From contig CM057152.1 in assembly GCA_029962745.1 (NCBI GenBank), positions 27,732,672 through 27,796,671 of the forward strand: DNA of 64,000 bases, in the 5' to 3' direction. The translations under genes were made by a program, and so were the position numbers. Every line of letters starts with the position of its first letter. The first letter of the stretch is position 1. This document shows positions 33,101 through 45,025 of the stretch, piece by piece. The DNA is from Echinometra lucunter (taxonomy: Eukaryota > Echinodermata > Echinoidea > Camarodonta > Echinometridae). The notes beneath the pieces are model-generated. The model was not told the DNA's origin and did no database searches. It was given only the letters and a program-made list of their open reading frames with translations.

Positions 33101-34428
33101 CGATTCACAAGAACTAAGATCAACGACATTCACCAGCAATAAAGAATTTGTGACGTGATACAGATAAACTTTCGATCTACCCGTATAATATCCGAAGAAA
33201 ACAAAACACTCCTGAACTCAACCCTACGCTATAATAAAGAAACACATATTCATACCTCATATCTCATATCAATGAAATCCAAGAATGAAAAAAAAAAATT
33301 GATTATGTACAGTTTGCGAAAGGAATACTTTCAAATTCTTTGCCACTGGTTTGTCATCAGGAAAGGTCAAAGGTCGTAAACTACTACTCATAAACATTTT
33401 CTGACATGGAAAGAAGGCGGTTGAAATAGGCAAGGGTATGGATGGTATACGGGAAATTGAAACAAATCATGCATGTATCGAGCAGATTTATGCCAAAGCT
33501 TGCATTATAAAAGGGAGTACTCTTTCCATCTCTTTGGGAGATCATATTAGGTGAATAACAATTCATCTAAATCTTCAGTTCACAATAATATGAAAAAAAT
33601 GCTTTTAAATTTAGTATCATTTTTGTGTACATTAAAGAAGTAAAACCTTCGTTTACACTTTTTACTGTTGAGATACACAGCCAAGTGTGAATTTTGTTTT
33701 ATTGGAGAGCATTATTTCTGACATTTTTTTTTTCTACAAATGCTTTGAGATCCTTCCAAATGACTGTTTCACTGTTGTGTATTTTCTGAACCTTTTTGAA
33801 AGCAATTGTGTAGATAACTGTCACCATCACATGACGCATTCCATGTTCAGTGAATGAATGGTCAACATGTCAATATTTCAATAATGTCCTCTTCATCACA
33901 TAATAACAGTGGGAATAGGCCTATGATAGTGTCAACACATATTCAGAAAGGAGCTTAATAATTCAGCAACTCTCTCTATATCATTAAAGCATATAACAAC
34001 CTGCCCATCATTTGCAAAATGATTTTCTTCACGATGAGTCAGGATTCCAACCACTAAGACAAGACTATAGTTGCATTCCCTCAATCATTGTTATATCCTG
34101 ATATAAACATGCACACTTTAGCATTTCAGAGAGAATTCCTTGCCCTTCTCAGTCCAAACATGTTTTCTAAAGTATAAAATATGGGGCATGCAATTCCATC
34201 AATGGCATTACACAATCATAGGTGGAAAGGAACTAAGGAAAAGGAAAGGGTTGATTATAGATGATGACAGATTTTTTTTTTTTTTTTTTCATTAATTCTA
34301 ACTGAACAACATTGCATTGAAGATAAGAAGATAGACTGACAGGCTATAGAGAGGAGAGAGATAGATAGAGATAAGGATAACAACTGCAGCTTTGAGCTGG
34401 GAGGGTTCAGAGGAGAAGGGGGAAGGGG
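27119..34428 (-). other. non-coding stretch, probably including the calcineurin B 3' UTR
   Basis: No conserved coding sequence seen in 7.3 kb downstream of the PPP3R1 stop. Several minus-strand AATAAA motifs exist (for example near 27590 and 27735), so the mRNA end cannot be fixed. The 29368-29453 hairpin lies here. A long 3' UTR is inference from the compositional uniformity and lack of other genes. Confidence 0.4.
29368..29453. repeat. GCCAGAAGG hairpin element, copy 1
   Basis: The left arm ending AGAGCCAGAAGGGCGTTA pairs with TAACGCTCTTCTGGCTCCGA to give a stem of about 30 bp with a short loop. Other copies at 49368-49444 and 54996-55053. Confidence 0.85.
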
Positions 34429-34476
34429 CTATACATCGACAACAACCTTCTGATGAATATCGGTGTTGGCAACGAC
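34429..34476 (-). CDS. PPP3R1: calcineurin B exon 6 (C-terminus)
   Basis: Acceptor [23 protein letters not shown] then TAG. Matches the family's C-terminal KMVVDV. Confidence 0.95.
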   Translation of the reverse strand, partial: VVANTDIHQKVVVDV

Positions 34477-37112
34477 CTGCAGAGAGGAGAAATCAGAGAT
34501 GAGAATGACCGTTAGCTTTTCTCATCATCATAATAACAGGAATACTGGTAATAGAAAACAAAAAACATTCATCATGCGTGAAATCCATCACGATGACTTA
34601 AAAAACATAACATTTAAAACGTAAATATAAAAAAATATGAAAATGAAATAAGAAACTTGAATGATTTCAATAAAATTTTTAAGAAAAAAATTTGCAGGGC
34701 TCAGCATTAACTGTCTTGTAGAGAGAACCAGGTGCATACTTTGGACCTTGTGGCAGATTAGCCTTGTGCTAAACAAGTTATCCAATAAAGTCTACTATCA
34801 CTACTTTGAAGGTTTGTAGTTAAAATCATACATTTTCTATACTGAGAGCACTCCTTTGGTATATATCTCTGCTCTCAACAAGTGATACTGTGAGCTGTGG
34901 TCTAAAAACTGGTACTCAGTTTTTGGCCTCTAGGCCAAGGTCCTAAGAGTTGTTCTTGGCCTTGTAAGAGATGAGAGAATCCTAGGACAACTTGTCCAAT
35001 ACAGAACTTACAGTATTCCTTCACTATACATCTGCTCTCAACAAGTGATATTTTGGGTACTGGTCTGTTACTTAGAGTTTTGATTTCTGAACCAAATTCC
35101 TGAAAGTCATCCTCGGACTAATACAAGACCTAAACTTCATTTACTGATGAAGTGATCAAATTCATTCCTACTGACTGAAGCTCATATCTGTGGCCTCTAG
35201 GTCAAAGTCCGAGGAATCGTTCTTGGGACTAGTGCGAGACCTAAGCAACATCACTTCATGAAATAACAAATTTTAAGAACTTACAGTGCAAAATTCATCA
35301 TAGGATATTTTGCCATCACCGTCCAAATCTGCATTGGTGATAGTCTTGTCTACGATCTGCTGCAGCTGTGTGTCCTTGAGGTTTGACCCCACCATCATCT
35401 TGAGAACCTGGAACAGCTCCCCGTTTGAGATGAATCCGTCGTGGTCCATGTCATAGATCCTGAAGAAGACTAATTATCAGATACAAAGATCAAATAGTTA
35501 TTATTATATCCTTCCTTAATGAAATCCTGTTCAGTGATTGGTCTACATAGCACCGTGTGACTTATCATAACATTGCTATGATGTTGATGATGTTGAAAAC
35601 AAAATGCTGATGAAGAAACATGTGCTATACCAAGACAACATTCATGGTATAGTGCACTATACACATTATACCATGAATGCCGTCATATATATGTGATTGA
35701 TCAATAAAGAGCTTCACGTGATCATATGTATTTTCAACTATTTCAGAATGTTGGCAAGAATGGCACTGTCATGACTACATGGTATACTATTTGGAAAATG
35801 ACATAAATTCTATGACATTTTTCCAAGCAGTACACTATTTGTGTAATGACATCGCAACTATACATGGGATGAAATAATGACCTACCCTGAAATATCAGTA
35901 TTCAGCTGGCGTACGAGAGCTTGAATGCCTACCATGAGCAACTCTCCCGATGTCACAGCTACTACGTTTTTCAATTTCTGATCACTTTGAACTTATTCCG
36001 CATAGTGCCATGCAGCTTTCGATAAGATATCAATTTGTACTACTTTGGATTTGATGAGTGCAAGACCACAAGAGAGAATAAAAGGTAGGCAAATGTACTG
36101 TTTTCTTCTTTTGTTTAGATTTTTCGATCCAAAATATAAACACAAATATACTCTGCCATAATTTTGAGCTTCTGGTCAAAACTATGAGCCTCGGTGCCTC
36201 AAATAGTACTATTCACTTCGGGGCTGCACCCCCTCAGCGCGCAGTACTATTTTGCAGTCACCTCTTGCCCATAGTTTTATCTAGAAAACACTCAAAGGCA
36301 AAGTATATTTTTACACTATTTTCCTGGATTTTTTTTTCTTCTCTTCAAGAATCTACTACAGTCCATGCAGTAGATCCCCAAAAGAGTATTAGTTAAATGC
36401 AAAGATCAAATAGTTCTTAAAATTTTCTTGAATGATTTTTCTCCTGATTTTTAATATCCAAATTCTAACAGTCCACGTAAATTTGATACATATAGCAGAT
36501 AATTTTCCCCTTGAAAAAAGGTCAGTGTCTACAGTCTATGATGGGAAGTATTACTTGTGCATAAGAACATAATGACGAGTTTATTCCAAAAACAGCCTCA
36601 TCCATTTCCACCTGAGAGCACAACAATACAATATATTACTCACATTTCAGTTTCGATTCTTTGTCTCCTTTAACACTGAACTGTGAAACACCCTGGATGA
36701 ACTCTGTACATTGAGTAGAAAAAGGGAGAGAGAGAGAGAGGATGAGAGAGAGAGATGGAAGGAGAACAAACACAATATAAATTACAGTTCTCCTTTGCCT
36801 GTGAGGTGGAATATTTCAAGTGGGTAACTGGGGCTATAAAAAAAAAAACAGTAAAAAAAAAAAAACCAAGAAAAGCAAGATTCAGCAAAGAAGCAAAAAC
36901 AATAAAAAAAAGGCCCTTCTACAATTCTGAAGAAGAGGAAGGAGGATGAAGAAGAAGAAAAAGAAGAAGGAGAAGAAGAAAAAAAAAGAAAAGAAAAGAA
37001 AGAGAAAGAGAAGAAAAGAACAAGAACAAGAATAGGAAAGGAGAAGAAAAAGAAAGACAGAGAAAGAAAAAGAGAATAAAGAGAAAAAGAAGAAGAAAAA
37101 GAAGAAAAAGAA

Positions 37113-37157
<45 letters not shown>

Positions 37158-40100
37158 AAGAAGAAGAAGAAGAAGAAGAAGAAGAAGAAGAAGAAAACCA
37201 ATTACAACAAAATCAGGTACATGTTTATATATACTACATACAATGTAGCTTCATTATGATCAGAATGATTTGACTAATCAAAGATGTATCATTCTACACA
37301 AGTTTCTAAAAAAAAAAGTATGCTACATATTCAAATTTTACAGTATGAAAAAACTGTTTCAAAGCAATTGGGAAAGGTTGATTAGGTAGTAAATAAAAAT
37401 TTGTGTACTACCAGAGATTCAGAAATTATCACAAAGACTTCTAATCAATTTTGTTGAACAACACATACACTGCACACAAAAATGGGTATATGGGACTACA
37501 CACACTAATGTTTGGGCCGAACACTCAAGCTGTTCCTTGTCATATTGTCAAATATTCATGAGGGAATTTGAAGAGTACCGGTAATCCTTTTCAGGTGACA
37601 TTTCTGCATTCTGGTGACATTTCTTTTATCAAAATTGACATTAAAAGGCTGAGAAAGCTATAAACTATCTTTCATCTCCTTCCAAGAACTCCAGCTTCTT
37701 TTACATGTACATGTATGTAATACGGCTTATAACCTAAAATGTATGTGGGCACATTCATCACCTCATATTCAATTCATATATGGTTCGACCTACTACCCAT
37801 CGACAGCCTTTAATTGGTTACGTCGTATCTCAGAAAATATTCGTCTCACTTATGCAGAAAATGCAGCAGATTAACATCACATGTTCAGATTGTTGACTCA
37901 TACGATACGCACAGAAATCTCGGTGACAAACGCATGTGGTGTTTTTCACTCGGCACCTGTGTGAGCTCATTATTTAAACCGACCGTCCGTCCTCTGTATT
38001 GATTAAGCACATATTTATCATTTTCATTATCAAAGTTTTTAAAAAATTAATTAAATTCTGTTATTTCATCCTAATTTCTCTTGGACTTTGGTTACGATAG
38101 CCTGTTTGATTACTGTGGGGTATTGCGCCAAGTTCAACGCGTAGTACCTTTTGATTTCATGCGCAGGAAAACATTGCGCGAAGGTGGTCGGTTTCAAAAA
38201 AGGTGGTCGATGAGTAGTAGAGCTACCATACATGTATATATATGTACATTGTACTTGTAAAAAGCAGTACCGGTATACATCATTTGAGAAAGGAGGCTCA
38301 TGGAATATTCGTAGCTCATACCAAAAAAAAAAAATCTCCTTTACATGTAATATCATAAAAATCTAATTTACAGTGCAAATCATATACATGTAACATAGTA
38401 CCCAAAGAAAATTGCTTGCTAATTGGACCTCAGATAGTGTGGCTGTTGAGTTTCATATTTCTTAGCATTCTAAGCCGATTTGTAAAGGAATTGGATTGCC
38501 GGCTGTATCTCTTTCTCGTTTGGCTCGCTGATTTCATTTGGAGCAAGAATGAAAAGGTCACAGAGACAGGAGACGAGCAAAAGGTCGATCAAGCTGTATT
38601 CCAAGAACTGCTTGATCATGCAGACATTGTAGACACATGCAATTTATCAGCCATGCTTCTTTCAATCAGATTTTTACATTACGTGCATATAATAAAAGGA
38701 AGCAAATCTTCCAACATTTGGAACAAAATACCCAAAATACAAATAAAGAAACTAGCTTTCTGGCATATTTTCATGCGCATAAAACTTTAAAGTGATTAAG
38801 GAATGCCTGCAGTATTTGTGCACTTAATTCAAATTTATGCAGGTTTGTGCTTAATATGATGTACCACATCTGAAGATTGTGTACTTAAAATTGTATAATA
38901 CTTAAATACAAATATTGTACAAATATTAAATGAAACTCCATTTATAGGACATTCTGGAAATTTTAACGACATATGGTGCATCCTGATAGAAGTGGTGCAG
39001 GGATGGAGGGGGTGGGGGCATCAACATGCTGTTAAAGAATAGAGAATCATATCATCACACAGATAAAGAATCTGTATGATGGATATGTGAAGGTTGAAAT
39101 GAATCAATGTGCTTTAATATTTAATTCTCTCAATACAGATCAAAGAGTGGGTACAACAGGTGGGATTGCCCAGACAAAGTGTTGTAGTCTAGAGGTGCAT
39201 CCTACTGACTTCCTAGCAAGTCATAGACATAATGTAAATCTGGCTACGGGTCCGTAATTTTAAATTGGAAACTGACTACACTCAAGATGCTGTTTAAAAA
39301 ATACAAATCTATGGAGGTTACTTATTCAACCCTTTTTTTGGGGGGGGGGGGGGGGGGGGGGGGGGTGGGGGGAGGGGTGGCCAATCTGCACACCGCCTAG
39401 TAATTTCAAAGATTTCTATCATTTCTACAACCTTCTATACTTTGAGTCTACTACCACTACAAAGTATAAATAAATCTCTGCAACAAAGAACTTATTATGT
39501 GTTCCTACTTAAAAATAATACAGAAAGAGAAAATTGTAAAGGTATGCAGTACAGTACATCATAGACCTACAGATTACATTGAAAATTACTTACAGAATGT
39601 ACATTATAATAACAATTATTCATCATTTTCAAGTCTTTATCAACTCTCTGACATACATCAGTCGAAAGCGAGAGTGGAGAAGAAACCACTTAAAAATCTT
39701 AAGGTGACAGTAATTGAACATAAAGCCAGAAGCTTTATGTTGCCATGACAATATATCACAATGCACTGCCTAATCATATCTAGTGTTTACATGTTCCTCG
39801 GCAAGAGAAATCATGCAGAGCCTACCATGCACAGGTACATTTAGCGATATACAGAATGTATTAGACTTCAAGATTAAAGAACAAATGATAAATGGTTAAT
39901 ATCAAAGAACAATATCTTATTTTTATAATTCAATTTTTTTTGTATATGATAAAACTATACAATATTATCAAGTGCAATGAGACAATTCAAAAAACTTGCA
40001 TAGCGTTTTAACCAAAAAAATGACAACACTGATAATTAGACTGTATTTCTATTGCGCGATTCAACATTTACGGTCACTTTTCATGTACATGAGATGCAAA

Positions 40101-43100
40101 ATCAATTTGCAGTACTCAGGGGGAAAAAAAAAGAATTACTGCACTTTTAGTGACAAAAGCAAGAATTTTAGTTTGCCTTCAGTATTCAAGTAACCCGTGA
40201 CACTCAGGCACAGGTCTACAAATTTATTAAACCCTGCAGTATATCACGCATTAAATGCTTGAAAAATCATCTTTTTGAATTATGATTAGAAATCATACAG
40301 GGGGATATACAATGTATAGCATCAGTGGTGTAGTGTAGATGATGTACATCATGCAGGGTTCTCACTAGAATAAATTCCACACACGGTTCTCACTCTGCGC
40401 AAAGCGTGGAAGTTGCGGAAGTTTTACGGAATAACACCTAAAGTTAAGTGTGGCGGCAGTATATGCTATAGTAAAAGGATGAAAAATACTTCTTGGCAAG
40501 CAGGAGTTGTCTGCTAATGGCATAAAAGTAAACATAATTGCCAAAAAGCAAAACAATCTGTGGCATTTTTGTCATTATTGTTAGGAATATATACTCCAAT
40601 ATTTTTTTACCCTTGTTGCCACGCATGGTGCAGCAATTTCACACATGGTTCTTCCTTGTCTGAAACCCTTTACGCATGGTATTGGAACCATGGGTGTTAT
40701 GTACTGGCGAGAACCATGTGTACATGTACATGTAGTAGGAGAACCACCTCTTCATTCCCCCTCACACCACGGACTGGAGCGTCTCTGCTCTCTGCCAGCA
40801 TGCAACGGAGGTGCCAAATGATGAGGGTGGATGGGCTACATGAAAAATTCATTTCTGCATTCTTGCAATGCAAATAGAGCATTTACACTGCATAATAGAA
40901 GAGGGATGAGTGGGGGGAGATGCTCTTTAGTGTGTGGCACCGTGGCATGATGTACACTGAATCGAAGGCTAGACACGGATTAATCCACTCATGACAGGAA
41001 TTATTTGAAGCCTTACTTGATCAGCTTTTGTTCTTCAAATTGCCAACACCAGTATTTTTCCTTTATTGCCATATTTTTCTTATAAAAGTTATGTATCTGA
41101 TACATTGACAGAGAGTATGTTGAGAAGTCGAAAAGTTGCAGATTTGCAAGAAAACAATCAGTGATCTTATACTTTCAACTGCATGACCAATTTGAAGATC
41201 GTTGTCATGTTTAAGGGAAAGTCCACCCCAGAAATTTCACTGTTTCAATAAAAGGAGATAAATTTGAACAGCATTTTAAAAAAGAAATGAGCAAAACCGG
41301 TCAAAGAATAAGAAAATTGCACTCATTTACATTTTCTAGTGAATTACTCTCTGCTCTGCAAGTTGGCAACACTGATGACATCATAGGCGAGCAGCTCTCC
41401 ATTCACTTTGTACATGAAATTTCACATTTTCTCAATTTTCTTGGAAGCTACACATTTTCTCACCCCATAGTCAAAGTATGTTATGTAAAAAGTACTTCTT
41501 CTGAACATACATTGACTATGGGGGTTAGAAAATGTGTAACTTCAAAGAAAATTGAGAAACTGTGAAATTTCATGTACAAAGTGAATGGAGAGCTGCTCGC
41601 ATATGATGTCATCAGTGTTGCCAATTTGCAGAGCCGTGAGTAATTTACTAGAAAATGTAAATGAGAGTAATTTTCTTATTCTTTGACCGATTTTTCTCAT
41701 TTCTTTTTTAAAATGCTGTTCAAGTTTAACTCCTTTTATTGAAACAGTGAAACATCTGGGGTGGACTTACCCTTTACCATGTCACTGAGGTTACACTGTG
41801 CTTTTGGTAGATATAAATGGGGTAAGAGATCAAGAGTGAGTTTGAGGCACAGGAAGATGATGAAAGATAGTGAATGAGTAAGAGATGAAGAGGAAAAAAC
41901 AAGAGAGAGAGAGAGAGAAAGACAGTAAGAAAGAGAAAAAGTAAGAGATAGAAAGAGATGGAATGTAAGACAAAAGGAGACAGAGGAAGAGATACATGGT
42001 ACATAACCAGATGGTATGAACCAAACTAAAAGAGATACGTACCTGTTGATTTTTTATAAAGGTTTAATGAAATAAGCGCTGATTGCTTGGCATGGAAAAC
42101 TTACCTTTGAAATCAACCTCGCCATTTCCATCTTCGTCAAATATATCAATGACCCTCTGGACCAGTGGATTCTGCTGGAGTTCTGGTAGTGACATAAACT
42201 CGTCTACGCTCAGGGAACCTGAGTTGTCCAGGTCAAGCTTCTTGAAGCGCTTCCCAAGCCTACGGATCTCATCCGCATCAACTGTAAAGAGATATATCAT
42301 GAGAGTAGAATGAAAATATGTAAAACTATCAACTATGGACCTACTGGTATGTCTCTGAATCATTTACGACCAATTACATGTAAAATCTCATCCATGAAAT
42401 TCATATTATGTAAAATTATATGTAAAATATGTAAAATTATATGGAAAATCTCATAATGAAAGTCAAATAAAAATCTGTAAAGCTATCAACTCTGGACCCA
42501 CTGGTTACATCTATGAATCGCTTATGACAAATTATATCAAATCACATCCATGCTCAAGGAACTGCAAAGTGTGTGTCACAGTCCAGCTTTTTAAAGCACA
42601 CCTCAAGCCAATAGATCTCATTTGCATCAACAAAAACTCCTGATAACTTTTTGACATCCAGGTAATGATTCATTTTCTTTTAGATATCATATCTAAAGTA
42701 CAGTACACAGAAGTTACATTGAAACTGTATTACCTCCTAAATTAAATAGTATCACTGACAATATTTCATTACACTAATTACAATTCTTAATTGCATAGCA
42801 TTTTGCCTCAAACCGTTGGTTGCAAAAAAATTTGAAAATAAATGGAGTCAACACTCTGTGTTGGTTTCAACACTGTAGAAAACTGTGTCTTAAGAGCTGT
42901 AAAATATCATTTTAAACATTTTCGTACATCTACAAGTACATGATGAAGGAAGAGTGAATCAATCATTAAGGCTTGTTAATTCTTCCTCTTCTTCAGAATT
43001 GTAAAGGGCCTTTTCTTATAACAAAACACTGTTTAACAAAATGGGGTTTGAGCATTGTTTCCAACTAAAACTCGATAAAGGCCATGCGTTTTGAACTGGG

Positions 43101-44990
43101 CCAGTAAATAGGTAGATTTGTTACATTTGCGCGACAGTTTTGCACCTATTTTTGAAAATTTCTCAATAAGTACTTCACCTATCTAACCAAATTTGTTATC
43201 AAATTAAAGCTCTTAGAAAGGTTATCATGTTTCATAAAATGATTTGTTCTCATATATATTTACAATGTATTAATCAACCTCTGATTAACAAACTATGTGG
43301 GGTGGAGGATGATCACGAGGATGATCAAGAGGAGCAAAATCACTAAATATCATTAAGACAAGTTATATTCTTCTCTAACAATATTCATTATGGCTTCTTT
43401 CAATTAAACAACTCTAGAATAATACTATCAACTTTGCCTTTACCTACAAATCATTAATCCTGGTAATTTTAGGCCTAATTAGTTCTTAGTAATTAACTGA
43501 GTTATTAAGGTGGCTCATGGGTTTTGGTCTTCATTACCCCTAATGTATGTCATTTAAGTTGAATTCTTATTTTTTTTTAAAAGATTATCTCACATCCATT
43601 AATTAAGTGTGATTTTGGAAAAGCTAATGAAGAGACCACCTGCTAATTAATCTAATTAACCTAATTAGTAGGAGCAAAGGGATATGTGGAACAAGCCATG
43701 TACTATGTACCCTACTACGTGATACACCAGCACTGCCATGTGATAAGTTGGGGTTCTTTTTGAAACTTTTACCATTGTATACAGTGTTCTTATATATCTG
43801 GACAAGTTTTTGATATTTATTGTCAGTCAATTATCAATGACCTTATTACATCAACTTGTAGGCAATGAATGTTGTATAGTACATTATCCTGTAGGGAATA
43901 TTTAGACTTGTTGTAAATGGCATCTGCTGGAGGTCCTCACCACAGCTATAAAGGAAGAGGAAAATGGGTGTAATGATCTGATATTATTTTTATATCTGTA
44001 CTAGATAATGTGTTAATTCATCATTTGCTTCAACTAAGACATTTTTAATGAGAAGATAATAAAGATTCATTACTGATTCTTTAAAATGTGTTGAAAATAT
44101 TGTTGCGTAAAAATGATTCATGAAAAGGCTTGCACAAAATAATTTTAATTTTATTGAACCCCATGAGATCATATATGTATGGAAAGGTCTAACCGAAAAG
44201 AATTTTTTAAAACGCAAGAATTAGAGTTGTAGGGTACATCAAAATTTTTTCTCACTTCATCAAACTTGCAAAATATCTTGTATGCTTTTTTTGGTACTCT
44301 GGATTCCATAACTCTTTAGCATTGCACCCGTTGCTATTTTTGAGTGCATTTTTGGAATTCTCAGCTAATTTCCTTCAAGAAAATGTATACTTTTATATAC
44401 TTTAGTAAAAGTGTCTGTAAATATTGGGTGTTTGAGTGAAAAGATGCATGATTTCTTTGCGAAAACACATATAACATAAAAACTGGCCCAGTTCAAAACG
44501 CAAAGAATCACAGTCCATGTGTGTCTGAACATATGACCATAGAACGGCATGCTGGGAGGGGCTTAACATAAGCACGTGCGTAGTCGAAAACTGAGCATCT
44601 ATATGACATTTCTTTAGAGAGTTTTGGGATGTGTGTCAGGACACTCTGTTCACTATACAATGATTCTTTATGTACAACGTTTCTGAGTGTATGAACACTC
44701 TGTTCGCTATACAGTGACTCTTGATACGACATTTCTTTATCAAGTTTCGGGATATGTATTCGGTGTCTGAACAGACTGTTAAATGCATACATACATGTAT
44801 ATCTAAAGAGGGCCATACATGTCAGCTATTGTAAGTCATTAGGAAGGGTTCAACACAAATGGCATTGCCAATAATACAAAAGCAGTGGACCCCTCCCTTT
44901 AAACAATGGATATAAATTTACATTTTGCCCCTTCATACTGCTGCATGGATGCAAGCAGCAAAATATGCATGATTTGTCAGTAGGCTTTCG

Positions 44991-45025
<35 letters not shown>

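Noticed and set aside
36782..37201. 139-codon Ser/Phe-rich frame
   Set aside because: It is the translation of the GAA/TTC tract.
38416..38790. 124-codon plus-strand frame with a hydrophobic N-terminus
   Set aside because: No recognised family, no splice sites or start context that convince, and located antisense in a calcineurin intron. Kept only as a note.
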